Assembly (NCBI RefSeq): GCF_003583765.1
Contig: NZ_QXQA01000002.1
Location: 1 to 64,000, forward strand
DNA from: Paenibacillus nanensis
Lineage (GTDB): Bacteria; Bacillota; Bacilli; Paenibacillales; Paenibacillaceae
Length of the DNA: 64,000 nt
Direction: 5' to 3'
Position numbers and translations under genes: made by a program. Of this stretch, positions 15,839-25,320 are shown piece by piece. Positions within the stretch are counted from its first letter, which is position 1, and every line of letters begins with the position of its first letter. The notes under the pieces were generated by a model, which ran no database searches, was not told the DNA's origin, and saw only the letters and a program-made list of their open reading frames with translations.

Positions 15839-17365
15839 TCAGTCCGCGCTAGTTTTAAAAAATTGTCTCGTTAGAAATTGCATGATCTCGCTCGGCTGTT
15901 CTCTGGCAAACTCTGCCCGGTCTGCGAACAGCATTCCGTAAGGCGCATCAGGCGTGTAAGGCTCCCAATGGGGCAGCTTCTCCCCTGTAGAATCCAGTCC
16001 GTTCGGGTCTCCGGTACAAATGAAATTCGCCCAGTAATTGCACATTTGGCGCGCCAAATCGTAGTGCTTGCCAACAAACGGCCTCCAGCACTTGGCAAGC
16101 GTCTCGAAGAAAAACCACAGATCCACCGAATGGAAGGTTCCAGGGTTATCCCAGCCCGGAATCTCGGCGTCGAAATTATAATAGTACATGGGGACTCCGG
16201 CCCCCGAATCGGCGTTAGCTTGCGCGGCTATCCGGATCGCGTATTCGATGCCGCTTACCGCGGCCTTCTTCTTGGCCTCCTCCAAGCTGCCTGACTGCGC
16301 GTTGCACAGGTTCAGGAACGTTTCGGCCTCCTCGCCGAACATCTCGTCAGCCATCCGCTTGAATTCATCGAGCGTGCTGACGCTCGGTACGCTAAAGAAT
16401 TCGGTGGAGGTATGGCCAAGCATAATCGGCACCTTCCAGCCCTTATTCTGCAGGAACAACTCGAACGGAACGCCTACATTAAAGACGCCGTCTTCGACGG
16501 TGCCCCAGAATCCTCGATACTCCACCGCCTTATCCCGCAGATAGACCGCATCAAGCTGCCGGGCCTCCGCAAGCGTAGTAACACCTAAAAACTCGAAAAA
16601 AGCAACGCCTTCCTGCTCGGCTTCCGCAAGACGTCTCCAGAACCTAGGCATCCCGCTTGCCGGATAAAGCTTCGTGAATATTCCGCTTTGCACGATCGCT
16701 CTCTGAAAAAGCCCTTCGTTCTGCGGGGATACGAGCTGACTCATAACGCTCCCGCCGCCTGCGGACTGTCCGCCAATGGTTATTTGATTCGGGTCGCCGC
16801 CAAATGCCTCAATATTGCGCTTCACCCATCTGGTCGCGGCCTGCTGGTCGAGATGACCGAAGTTGGCGGGAGCTTCCGGCGCTTCCGCCGTAATCTCAGG
16901 ATGACACAAAAACCCGAATGCGTTCAAACGATAATTGATCGTAACGACTACGATGCCTCGCCGCGCGATTCGTTCGCCGTCAAACTCCATCTCGGCCGTA
17001 TGGCCGACCTGAAGTCCTCCGCCGAAATACCATACGTACACCGGCAGTTTCTCGCCAACGCGCTTGGCAGGCGTCCAGATGTTCAAGTATAGGCAATCCT
17101 CGTCCATGGCAATATCCGGCTCGACGGCCCATTCCCTGGTATAGATGTTGTTATCGTCCAGCTCTTGTCTCACTTGCATGGAGATCGGCGCGAACTCATA
17201 CGCTTTCAGGACGCCGTCCCAGTCTTTTGCCGGCTGCGGAGCGCGCCAACGGTTTGCGCCGACCGGCGGCGCAGCGAATGGGATTCCCTTAAAGCTTGTA
17301 ATTCGGGGGTCAGCCGCAGGCAGCCCCTGTACGATTCCGTTTTCAACTTTTGTTATCCTCAGCAC
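15839..17365 (-). CDS. Type-B carboxylesterase (PnbA-like)
   Basis: Alpha/beta-hydrolase of 508 residues in the carboxylesterase/cholinesterase family. The nucleophile is Ser201 in GGQSAGG, preceded by the oxyanion segment YFGGGLQVG. A Glu in HTSTEFFSV and a His in the FHSVDLWFFF segment would complete the triad. No signal peptide, so cytoplasmic. It starts with GTG at 17365, nine bases after AGGAGG, and follows the YesN-like regulator by 50 nt. It is probably the last gene of the transporter-regulator run and may remove ester groups from imported sugars (inference). Relatives include p-nitrobenzyl esterases with broad specificity. Confidence 0.9.
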   Translation of the reverse strand: MLRITKVENGIVQGLPAADPRITSFKGIPFAAPPVGANRWRAPQPAKDWDGVLKAYEFAPISMQVRQELDDNNIYTREWAVEPDIAMDEDCLYLNIWTPAKRVGEKLPVYVWYFGGGLQVGHTAEMEFDGERIARRGIVVVTINYRLNAFGFLCHPEITAEAPEAPANFGHLDQQAATRWVKRNIEAFGGDPNQITIGGQSAGGGSVMSQLVSPQNEGLFQRAIVQSGIFTKLYPASGMPRFWRRLAEAEQEGVAFFEFLGVTTLAEARQLDAVYLRDKAVEYRGFWGTVEDGVFNVGVPFELFLQNKGWKVPIMLGHTSTEFFSVPSVSTLDEFKRMADEMFGEEAETFLNLCNAQSGSLEEAKKKAAVSGIEYAIRIAAQANADSGAGVPMYYYNFDAEIPGWDNPGTFHSVDLWFFFETLAKCWRPFVGKHYDLARQMCNYWANFICTGDPNGLDSTGEKLPHWEPYTPDAPYGMLFADRAEFAREQPSEIMQFLTRQFFKTSAD

Positions 17366-17415
17366 GATGTTACGCCTCCTTTTAATAGGGTCTGGCTGCT
17401 TCCATGATCGATTGA

Positions 17416-19056
17416 CTACTGAGCCGCCTCTCTACTGGACTCGCGAAATTCCTGCGGCGTCATTCCGGTCGCTTTCTTAAAAAATCGGGTGAAGGAATGC
17501 GGCGATTCGTACCCGACCCGCGCGCCGACTTCATGGACGCGAAGCTCGCCTGAAGCAAGAAGCCGCTTGGCGTTGCGTATCCTTGCCTCTTCAATATAAT
17601 CGGACAAGTTCTGACCGCTGCCCTGCTTGAACAATCTCGATAAGTAAGCCGGATTGAAGTGGAACCGGCTCGCTAGACGAACAACGGATAAATCTTCATC
17701 GATGTGATCCTCGACATAGGAGCAAATCCCTTGAATCACGGTCTTCGCTCGACTGTACTCGCTTGTCCGTCTTAGCATGAACAGATGATCCGCGGTGCGA
17801 GATAAAAAGGCGAACGCATCCTGCCATGAGGCATGCCCCTCGAAACGCATAAGCTCGATTGCTGATATTTGATCGCTTAGCTTTCTACGATTGACGTAGG
17901 AGAGCAGCATCATTGCTATCGTATAGTAAAGCTCCATGACTTGTATCGCATCAACCGATGGGTCCCCCAAAACTTCGTCAGACAAATCGCCGAGCGTTTC
18001 CACGAATGCATCTCTTCGCCCCGCTTCCAGCAGTCCTGCAAGCGGCTCAAGCTTCTCCGCCCGCAGCCCTTCCCGCGTCTGCCTTGTCATGTCAACCGAC
18101 TCGGACTGTATGGTCACGACCATGCTGCTGCCATCGCCGGCTCTAAGATGCTGCATCTGTCTAAGCCGGTCATAAGCGCCCGGAAGAGCTTCCCAATTAA
18201 ACGGCGTACTGCAGATCGTAAACGTCGTCTCAATGCCCAGCGAATCGAGACACGCTCCCGATATAAGGTCCAGCGTCCCTTCAAGGAACCGAACAACGCC
18301 CTCGAACGAATCTCCGGCTTCCTGTTTATCCGCATACGGTTGGATCATCCAGAACAAATCGCCGTACCGGTCGATGATGCCGACGCATCTCGTCTTCTCG
18401 TGGAAATAGGTGTCTCCTAGCAGCTTAACCGCAAGGGCCGCTTCACGCCTTCCGGAATAGGAGGTATCGGATCCGGAATGTACCAGGTTTCCTAAGACGA
18501 GCATGACCGGCATTGCCGGATCGAGCGGAACGTTCAGCTTCCGGAAATCCTCCTGTAAACTTTCCGCCGTGCCGATTCCCGTGCCTAAAAGCAAATGCCG
18601 AAAATACTCGCCCTGCGCCAGCGTCTCCAGCGTATTGCGCTGTTCCCTCGCCTGTTGCAGCAACACCTCGGTCCGATGTCCTTCGTCCAGCTCACGGAGC
18701 GCCTCCTTCACTTCGGAAATAACTTTGTCGTAGCCTTCGGTCTTCAGCAAATACCGAACGCCCCATACCTGGATGGCTTGGTAGACCGAATCGAAGTCGT
18801 TATACCCCGTGAGGAAGATAACCCGGCAGCGCGGCCAGCCGCTACGGATAACCTCTAATAGCTCGAGTCCGTTGAGCTCGGGCATGCGAATGTCGGAGAG
18901 AACGATATCGATGCGCGTACTGTTCAGCCAATCAAGCGCCTCCCCGCCTGAATAGGCCTTGCAAATTTCGAGCCCTGGCAAGCCAAGTCTTCCAAATATT
19001 TCTGCAAGCCCGTCGGTGATAATCGCTTCGTCGTCAACGATTAGCAATCGCCGCAT
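17416..19056 (-). CDS. YesN-like AraC-family response regulator
   Basis: Regulator of 546 residues. The N-terminal receiver domain (1-120) has the acidic pair Asp8/Asp9, phospho-acceptor Asp55 (LSDIRMP) and Lys105, here in LLKTEG instead of the more usual LLKP. The middle ~300 residues are a divergent linker region. The C-terminal ~100 residues hold two AraC helix-turn-helix motifs (SVVRLASRFHFNPAYLSRLFK and VGARVGYESPHSFTRFFKKATGMTP). It overlaps the kinase gene by 23 nt, so the two form a two-component pair. In this family the regulator usually activates nearby sugar-transport and glycosidase operons. The start ATG at 19056 is firm because of the overlap. Confidence 0.92.
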   Translation of the reverse strand: MRRLLIVDDEAIITDGLAEIFGRLGLPGLEICKAYSGGEALDWLNSTRIDIVLSDIRMPELNGLELLEVIRSGWPRCRVIFLTGYNDFDSVYQAIQVWGVRYLLKTEGYDKVISEVKEALRELDEGHRTEVLLQQAREQRNTLETLAQGEYFRHLLLGTGIGTAESLQEDFRKLNVPLDPAMPVMLVLGNLVHSGSDTSYSGRREAALAVKLLGDTYFHEKTRCVGIIDRYGDLFWMIQPYADKQEAGDSFEGVVRFLEGTLDLISGACLDSLGIETTFTICSTPFNWEALPGAYDRLRQMQHLRAGDGSSMVVTIQSESVDMTRQTREGLRAEKLEPLAGLLEAGRRDAFVETLGDLSDEVLGDPSVDAIQVMELYYTIAMMLLSYVNRRKLSDQISAIELMRFEGHASWQDAFAFLSRTADHLFMLRRTSEYSRAKTVIQGICSYVEDHIDEDLSVVRLASRFHFNPAYLSRLFKQGSGQNLSDYIEEARIRNAKRLLASGELRVHEVGARVGYESPHSFTRFFKKATGMTPQEFRESSREAAQ

Positions 19057-20797
19057 CTGCCGTTCCCTCCTTAAGCGGAATTCGTATCGTCACCTTTAGG
19101 CCGCCAAGGTCTCCTCGCGAGACGCGGATTCCGCTGCCCTCGCCGCATGAGATGACCAAACGGCGGTGAATATTGACAATACCGGTTGTTTCTGAAAACT
19201 CATCCTCTGAACCAAGCTTCTGCTCAATTGTCTTCAACAGGTCATCAGACAAGCTGTCGCCGTTATCTTCAACGATGATGCACAAGGAGGCTCCGCAGCG
19301 TTCGAAGCGAACCTCAATTCGTCCATTCCTCGCTTTTTTCTCCAGGCTGTGCTCGAAAGCATTCTCGATAATCGGCTGCACGATTAGACGCGGAACCATC
19401 AGCCGTTCGAACGCCTCCGGCAATTCTTCAAAATAAACCTCGATCCGCTTGTAGAACCGCAATTCCTGAATATCGGCGTACGTTCTGGCATGATGCACCT
19501 CTTGCTTAAGCGTGACATCGTCAGACGCATTGCGGGTCACAAACTGGAAATAATCCCCTAAAAGCGTCGTAAACATCTCAATCCGTTCCGTATCGCCTGT
19601 CTTGGCCATCGTGTTCATAATAAAAAAGCTGTTGTATAAAAAATGCGGATTAATCTGCGACTGAAGCTGCTTCAGCTCGGCGCGCTGCATAAGCACCTTC
19701 TGCCTCCAGGCCTGATCGATCAGCGTCCGCAATTTGACAACCATCTGATTAAAGCGCTCATAAATGTAACGGAATTCATCGTTCGCGTCGTGGGCAATCG
19801 CTTGTTCAAGGTCGCCGCTCTCTAGACGGCGGAACCCCTTGACCAGCTTGAGCAGCGGCTTGTGAATAAACTTGTAGGTGGACAGCGCATAAATCCCCAT
19901 CATGATTAAAGCGCCAGCCGCGAAAAGCCATGCCCGCGCGTAGAACTTATCAAGCGGTTTGCGGATAACATCCTCCGGAATAAACCGGTAGATGGACGTA
20001 TCAAGCCGTTCCGAATAGGCGTGCGATACGAAGTAACGCTGCTCCTCCAAAGCGATTGTGCCGGAACTGCCGCTTGCGATCAGGCCGAGCTTATTCTGCG
20101 TCCCTTCATCCAGCGTCTGTAAGAGCTTGCTGCCGATTAAGAAGCCCGTATGTCTCACCTTCATAATCGAACCGCTGCCTGTGTACGTATTGAATTGCTG
20201 GAGCGCCTCCTCCAGCTTGCGGCTGTCAAGCTCAATCTCAATAATGAACAGCGGCCCCTTCTCTTTCAAGCCGCTCTGTTTAGCCGCGCTTAGATAGATA
20301 TTCCCGTTCCATACAATCGGCTTCGTTCCGTATTCTTCAATAGCTGCGCGCAGCGCCTCATACCGGTCGGCTTTAAAGACTCCCGCCCCGCTTAGAGATG
20401 ACAGCGTTTTTTGAATCGGCCTTATGTGAACGCTTACATCCCGAATATAATGACTGCTGTTTTGAAGCGTGAAGGCGCGGTTCAGCACCAGCGTAATGCT
20501 TTCCATACGTTCAATGTCGCCCATCGTCTCCCACGTGAGGGCGAGCTTGTTCAAATCGGCGTCTTCAAGAAACCCATATTGGAGCAGCTTCATCCGCTCG
20601 ATCTCGTTCTCAAGGTCATTCAAATAAAACGAAATTTGCGAGACGGCCGTCTTCGAAATGTCATTGCTCGCAGTCCGGATGCTCCATTGGTAGATGGAGA
20701 CGCCAACCGTCACGATCGGCAGCATGATAAGCGTAAATGTGACGACCAAACGCAAAAAAATCGTATTGCGCAATGAATAATCCCGGCGCATGAACAT
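19034..20797 (-). CDS. YesM-like sensor histidine kinase
   Basis: Membrane sensor of 587 residues. A transmembrane segment lies near residues 12-32, then an extracellular sensing region to about 290 and a second membrane segment (AWLFAAGALIMMGIYAL). A HAMP linker follows, then the histidine-kinase motif with His385 in INPHFLYNSF and a C-terminal ATPase domain (IIENAFEH, VEDNGD). This is the LytS/YesM class, distinct from classical HisKA kinases. GGAGG precedes the start. It lies downstream of the permease genes and overlaps the regulator, suggesting the pair senses the substrate or the loaded binding protein of this importer. Confidence 0.92.
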   Translation of the reverse strand: MFMRRDYSLRNTIFLRLVVTFTLIMLPIVTVGVSIYQWSIRTASNDISKTAVSQISFYLNDLENEIERMKLLQYGFLEDADLNKLALTWETMGDIERMESITLVLNRAFTLQNSSHYIRDVSVHIRPIQKTLSSLSGAGVFKADRYEALRAAIEEYGTKPIVWNGNIYLSAAKQSGLKEKGPLFIIEIELDSRKLEEALQQFNTYTGSGSIMKVRHTGFLIGSKLLQTLDEGTQNKLGLIASGSSGTIALEEQRYFVSHAYSERLDTSIYRFIPEDVIRKPLDKFYARAWLFAAGALIMMGIYALSTYKFIHKPLLKLVKGFRRLESGDLEQAIAHDANDEFRYIYERFNQMVVKLRTLIDQAWRQKVLMQRAELKQLQSQINPHFLYNSFFIMNTMAKTGDTERIEMFTTLLGDYFQFVTRNASDDVTLKQEVHHARTYADIQELRFYKRIEVYFEELPEAFERLMVPRLIVQPIIENAFEHSLEKKARNGRIEVRFERCGASLCIIVEDNGDSLSDDLLKTIEQKLGSEDEFSETTGIVNIHRRLVISCGEGSGIRVSRGDLGGLKVTIRIPLKEGTADAAIANR

Positions 20798-20864
20798 CGC
20801 AGTCTCCTCCGGCCTTTTTCTCTACTATACACCACGCGCCTGCGCCGCTAACTAACAATTTTTT

Positions 20865-21770
20865 TTAACCCTTCACGCTGCCAAGCACAATGCCTTTCAC
20901 GAAGTATTTCTGAAGGAACGGATATGCGCAAAGAATCGGCAGCGAGGCAAGGAAAATTTGCGACGATCTCAGCGTTCGGTCCGATATTTGGGCCAGGTTC
21001 ATAATATCCTCGCGCGACACAGCCGTGAAGTTCTGTTGAATGACGATGGTCTGAATATAGCTCTGCAGCGGGTAGTTTGAAGGGTCACCCATCAAGATCA
21101 GCCCGTCAAACCAGCTGTTCCAATTCTCGACCATCGAGAAGAGCGCAAGCGTCGCGATCGCCGGCATGGAGATCGGCACATAGATCCGCCACAGCGTCAT
21201 CCACTGGCCTGCACCGTCAATGATAGCAGCTTCCTCCAGTTCCTTTGGCACTTCACGGAAAAAGTTGAGCAGCAGGACGATACTGAATACCGGAACCGCG
21301 CCGGGAAGGACGAGCGCCCAGATTGTGTCCAATAGCCCCAATTCCTTGATCGTGATATACCAGGGGATCAAACCGCCGTTAAACAGCATCGTCAGGAAAA
21401 AAATCCAAGCATAGACGATGCGGAACCGGAACTGCTTCGATTCCTTGGAGAGCGGATACGCTACCAGAATCGTAAGGAGCAAATTCAGCGGCGTTCCGAG
21501 CGCAATCCGCTTCAGCGACGTGAGCATCGACAGCCAGAAACCATCTCGGCCAGCCGTGAACTCGTATGAGGCTAGCGTGAAGTCGACCGGCCATAGCTTG
21601 ACATAACCTGCGGCCGCAGCGGTGCTCGAGCTGAAGGACACGGCGACAATATGAATAAGAGGCAAAATGCACACCAGCGCGACGATGATCAGAAACGTTG
21701 TATTAACGGCAGCAAACCAATCGATCGGCTTGCGGGAGGACGGGGCTGCTGCCGCCGGTTTATTGGACAT
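20865..21770 (-). CDS. Carbohydrate ABC permease (LplC type)
   Basis: Inner-membrane permease subunit of 301 residues with six predicted membrane segments. The cytoplasmic EAA loop is EEAAIIDGAGQWMTLWRIYVP, the contact for an ATPase of the MsmX type. It is typical of the LplC/YtcP group for complex polysaccharide fragments. It starts 11 nt after the stop of the partner permease. No ATPase gene is present nearby, as is usual for importers sharing a common ATPase. Confidence 0.92.
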   Translation of the reverse strand: MSNKPAAAAPSSRKPIDWFAAVNTTFLIIVALVCILPLIHIVAVSFSSSTAAAAGYVKLWPVDFTLASYEFTAGRDGFWLSMLTSLKRIALGTPLNLLLTILVAYPLSKESKQFRFRIVYAWIFFLTMLFNGGLIPWYITIKELGLLDTIWALVLPGAVPVFSIVLLLNFFREVPKELEEAAIIDGAGQWMTLWRIYVPISMPAIATLALFSMVENWNSWFDGLILMGDPSNYPLQSYIQTIVIQQNFTAVSREDIMNLAQISDRTLRSSQIFLASLPILCAYPFLQKYFVKGIVLGSVKG

Positions 21771-21781
21771 GGTGTACCCTC

Positions 21782-22681
21782 CTAGAAGATTCTGTATCTG
21801 GCAAATCGATACGCGAAGAAATAAGAACCCGCGATGAGCACGAAGGAGACAATGGACTTGAAGAAACCGACAGCTGTAGCGACGCCGTATTGCGCATCGA
21901 GCAGACCGATTCGGTAGACGAACGTGTCCAAAATATCGCCGCTCTCATAAACTTGCGGACTATAAAGATTAAATACTTGGTCGAAGCCGGCGTTGAGCAG
22001 CTGGCCAAGGCTGAGCACGGAAAGCAGCACAATCACCATGCGCATGCCGGGCAGCGTAATATGCCATGCCTTCTTCCAGCGATTCGCGCCGTCGATCGTC
22101 GCCGCCTCGTACAAGCCTGGGTCTATACCCGTAATAGCGGCTAGATAGACAATCGTTCCGTACCCGAAGTTTTTCCAAATATCCGAACCGACCAATGTAG
22201 CGGGGAACCAGTTGTTGTCGCCTAGGAAGAAGACGGGCTCCAAGCCAAGTGAAGTCAAGAGACCGTTGACGATGCCGCCCGATGGCGACAGCAAATCAAT
22301 GAGTATGCCGCCTAATACAACCCATGACAGGAAGTAAGGCAAATAAATGGCCGTCTGGATGGAGCGCTTGACCATTTCGTTTTTCAGCTCGTTTAGCAGA
22401 ATCGCGAATATAATCGGCACGATAAGCCCGAGCACCAGTTTCATGCTGGCAATGGAAAGCGTATTCCAAAATACCTGCGAGAAGCTGGGCAAATCCATTA
22501 CATAATTGAAATTGTCCCAGCCGACCCATTTTTGATCGCCGAACAACCCCTTTGCCGGGATGAACTTCTGGAAGGCGATCACGATGCCCGCCATAGGCAC
22601 ATAAGAGAATATTGCGATGAACAACAAGCCAGGTAAAATCATGAAGTGCAGCGGGAGCTCCCTTCGCCACTTTCCGCCCAT
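21782..22681 (-). CDS. Carbohydrate ABC permease (LplB type)
   Basis: Membrane permease subunit of 299 residues, with the N-terminal LPGLLFIAIFSYVPMAGIVIAF segment and the SFSQVFWNTLSIA region typical of LplB/YteP proteins. The EAA loop is YEAATIDGANRWKKAWHITLP. It pairs with the following LplC-type subunit and with the binding protein encoded 81 nt upstream, giving a complete importer except for the ATPase. Confidence 0.92.
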   Translation of the reverse strand: MGGKWRRELPLHFMILPGLLFIAIFSYVPMAGIVIAFQKFIPAKGLFGDQKWVGWDNFNYVMDLPSFSQVFWNTLSIASMKLVLGLIVPIIFAILLNELKNEMVKRSIQTAIYLPYFLSWVVLGGILIDLLSPSGGIVNGLLTSLGLEPVFFLGDNNWFPATLVGSDIWKNFGYGTIVYLAAITGIDPGLYEAATIDGANRWKKAWHITLPGMRMVIVLLSVLSLGQLLNAGFDQVFNLYSPQVYESGDILDTFVYRIGLLDAQYGVATAVGFFKSIVSFVLIAGSYFFAYRFARYRIF

Positions 22682-22762
22682 TGGTCAATCCCCTTTCAGT
22701 CTCTGTGTGGAAAGAAACAGGGGAAATAGGTGCCGTTGGCGCCCTCTCCCCTGCTCCTGCTG

Positions 22763-24511
22763 CTACTTCGTTGATGCGTACCACTCATTCACTTCTTGCG
22801 TCATCTGATCGCCGCCAAGCTTCTTCCAATCCTCCACGAACTTGTCGAAGGAATCGATCGGGTCGCCGAGAATAATCTTGACGAACGTCTCGTCCTGCAG
22901 CTTCTCGAGCGTCGATTTCCGCTCGACCATTGTCGGCGTAGGAGCCGCAACGAACTTGTCGATCAGGAACTGATTGTTCTTATCGTACTGGTCGGTAATA
23001 CCCATGGAGCCTTCCGGTCCGTAGATGCGCTCCCAGCCCCATACCGCGAAGCCTTCTTCAGAGCCGGAATTGTACAGATCGATCTTTTCTTGAATCGTCT
23101 TGGCTTCGCCCTTCAGCGCCTGGAAGTCGCCCGCTTTGCGCGCCGCGTCGATCTCGCGGTAAGCCGTCACGTTCTTCTTCGGCGGTGCCGGCTGTACCGG
23201 CGACAGCTGCCACACGCTTTCCGCTTCCTTCGGCGCATAGTAGACGTCGAACTCGGCTGTCTCTCCCCAGTTTTTCTCCAAATGCAGATTGAACAGCTTG
23301 ATCACCGCTTCCGGATGCTCCGCGCCTTTTCGTACGACAAAAAACTTCGTTGTACTGAATTTCTGCGGAACCTTAGGCAGTTCACCGCTTTCCGATACGA
23401 TAGGGAATGCCTGCCACTGAGCGTCTGGTTCATTATTTTTGTTCAGCTGGAGCGGCCAAATGGAATTCCACTGTTCGCCGTATTCCATGCCGATCTTGCC
23501 TGCCGTAATATCTTCTGCTACCTTCCCGCCATCCTTAATGCCGAATTCCTTGTCAATTTGGCCGTTTTTGAACATGTCCTGGAGCGCTTGAAGCGCTTGC
23601 TTGACTTCCGGCTGAATGCTGCCGAACACGAGCTTGCCCGATGCGTCTTCAACCCATAAATTCGGATAGGCCTTGTAGCCCGCCATAAAGCCCTCCAGTC
23701 CGTTGGCTCCGCCCCACAGATCCTTCGTTACGCCAAGACCAAATGTATCCGGCTTGCCGTCGCCGTCCGGATCGTCTTCGGTAAACGCTTTCGAAATCGC
23801 GAGCACGTCCGCCATCGTCTTCGGCGGCTGCAAGCCAAGCTTGTTAAGCCAATCCGTTCGTATCCAGACAAACATGGAGCGTTCGATTGACGGCTCGACT
23901 TGCGGAATCGCCATCAGCTTTCCGTCGAACGTCGCGGCGTCAAATGGACCCGTCCCTTCTTGAGACAAAATGTCCTTTGTAAGCGGTGACGCATATTTCT
24001 CGTACAGCTCCGTCATATCCTCGATCAAGTCGGACTCTGTCAGCTGCTTCAGCTGGACAGCATTCACTGACAGAAAGTCTGGCAGTTCGCCCGATGCGAG
24101 GGTGACATTCATCTTCTGAACGTATTGGTCCGAGTCCGGATTGCCTTTCACGACCCACTCGTTCCGAATTTTGATCCCGAGCTGCTCCTCGTATACCCGA
24201 GTCCATCTGTTGTCTTCGAACGTTTCGCCCTCCAAAACGCCGAGCACGTTATTTTCGACGACATCGCTCAAATTCCGGACTGTCGTGACTTCAATCGGCG
24301 GATCATATTTGCCGAGAGGGTCTTCCGAAGCGCCGCTGTCTGCATTTGCCCCATCGTTGCCTTCGGTTGCTTCTTGCTTCACTGGAACGTTAGTATTGCC
24401 GTTTCCTTTATTGCCGCCTTCATTGTTGTTGCTGCAAGCGGCCAGCACCATACCCGCCGCGATAAGCAGCACCATGATCATTGCGAATGACTTCTTGCCT
24501 GAGCCTCTCAT
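22763..24511 (-). CDS. LplA-type sugar-binding lipoprotein
   Basis: Binding protein of 582 residues for the adjacent permeases. The signal peptide ends in the lipobox VLAAC, followed by an Asn/Gly-rich linker. The mature protein has the long form of Lpl-type binding proteins, with a DPDGDGKPDTFGLG calcium-like loop and a WNSIWPLQLNKNNEPDAQW region. A longer reading from 24598 is open, but it would overlap the promoter. The start at 24511 is preferred because it places the signal peptide correctly after GAAGGGGGCGAAGG. It is the first gene of the run ending with the carboxylesterase. The ligand is probably a xylan or pectin fragment (inference from neighbours). Confidence 0.92.
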   Translation of the reverse strand: MRGSGKKSFAMIMVLLIAAGMVLAACSNNNEGGNKGNGNTNVPVKQEATEGNDGANADSGASEDPLGKYDPPIEVTTVRNLSDVVENNVLGVLEGETFEDNRWTRVYEEQLGIKIRNEWVVKGNPDSDQYVQKMNVTLASGELPDFLSVNAVQLKQLTESDLIEDMTELYEKYASPLTKDILSQEGTGPFDAATFDGKLMAIPQVEPSIERSMFVWIRTDWLNKLGLQPPKTMADVLAISKAFTEDDPDGDGKPDTFGLGVTKDLWGGANGLEGFMAGYKAYPNLWVEDASGKLVFGSIQPEVKQALQALQDMFKNGQIDKEFGIKDGGKVAEDITAGKIGMEYGEQWNSIWPLQLNKNNEPDAQWQAFPIVSESGELPKVPQKFSTTKFFVVRKGAEHPEAVIKLFNLHLEKNWGETAEFDVYYAPKEAESVWQLSPVQPAPPKKNVTAYREIDAARKAGDFQALKGEAKTIQEKIDLYNSGSEEGFAVWGWERIYGPEGSMGITDQYDKNNQFLIDKFVAAPTPTMVERKSTLEKLQDETFVKIILGDPIDSFDKFVEDWKKLGGDQMTQEVNEWYASTK

Positions 24512-24568
24512 ACCTTCGCCCCCTTCTATCAGAATCGAGACAATGCCGCATGCGATGTCTGTGCTTTC

Positions 24569-24598
24569 ATTATAAAAATCAGGGGCTTCCTGCAACAA
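24569..24598 (-). promoter_or_regulatory. Promoter of the Lpl-type transporter run
   Basis: On the minus strand TTGTTG (24598-24593) and TATAAT (24574-24569) are separated by 18 bp, a good housekeeping-sigma promoter about 55-60 nt upstream of the start codon. Confidence 0.65.
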
Positions 24599-24638
24599 TG
24601 TCCATCTCTTTACTTTTTTTAACTAAAAGCCACCATTT

Positions 24639-24652
24639 TGTAAGCGTTTTTA
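24639..24652. promoter_or_regulatory. cre-like box upstream of transporter promoter
   Basis: TGTAAGCGTTTTTA agrees with the cre consensus at 13 of 14 positions; the penultimate base differs. It lies about 40 bp upstream of the -35 element, where CcpA could repress by looping or even activate. The rest of 24660-24873 contains an AAGACGTGG/CCACGTCTT inverted repeat (24723-24775) and no gene. Confidence 0.45.
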
Positions 24653-24873
24653 TAAAATGAATTTATCGCCTGACTAACCGATCGAATCTTAACGCAACGG
24701 TCGCTTCTCCTAAAGAAAATAGAAGACGTGGCTGAGCCGATCTTTAACCGCGACCGGAAATTCAATACCACGTCTTGCCATTATCGCCATCATATTTACA
24801 CGAACGTAAAAAAAGCGACTTCCTGCTTTATCCGGACAGCCGAACGTAAGACCCGGAACGGACTCAAGTACCA

Positions 24874-25128
24874 TTAATCCTTCTTGAAGTATTCAATCGC
24901 TAAAATAATTGAGCCAAGAACAATCAGAAGAAGACCTGCTGTGAATGGAACACCCAGAAATAAACTTTGCTCAGACTCCATATCAATCGCGCCAAAAATT
25001 GCGAACCAAAGCTTAGAGCCCCTCCAAGTATTAATTTCCGGTACATATTGAGCCGCGGAAATAAGAATGGCTAAAGCAATCAAAATTCCGGAAAGAAATG
25101 CTACGCTTCCTATCAATGTCCTTTTCAT
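24874..25128 (-). CDS. Small two-helix membrane protein, unknown
   Basis: Protein of 84 residues with two hydrophobic segments (residues ~6-24 and ~56-76) and a charged tail EYFKKD. The ATG at 25128 is preferred to one at 25149 because AAGAAGGG sits 7 nt ahead of it. No family recognised. It lies upstream of nothing obvious and is preceded by the unrelated gene at 25321-26007. Confidence 0.6.
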   Translation of the reverse strand: MKRTLIGSVAFLSGILIALAILISAAQYVPEINTWRGSKLWFAIFGAIDMESEQSLFLGVPFTAGLLLIVLGSIILAIEYFKKD

Positions 25129-25320
25129 AAAATGTTCCCTTCTTGTCATGGACGTGAAAATAAAGTCGCCAGACTCTCCATTAGATCAATTTCCAGGAGC
25201 CGAAGTCTCCGATAACAGTATACCTATCGATACCGCGCTGCCTGATTACGTCAACCGCCTATCTACGCCCGAGCCGCCGGGCGGTAAATAAGCGGCAGCA
25301 GAAGCAGCAGAGCACATGCC

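Noticed and set aside
22796-23659. Plus-strand open frame of 287 codons opposite the LplA-type gene
   Set aside because: Shadow of the sugar-binding protein gene; composition is Arg/Leu-rich without domain motifs.
25148-25291. Plus-strand 47-codon frame (MDVKIKSPDSPLDQFPGAEV...)
   Set aside because: Protein-like composition but no ribosome site and no recognised family, and it lies between two minus-strand genes. Too weak to call.
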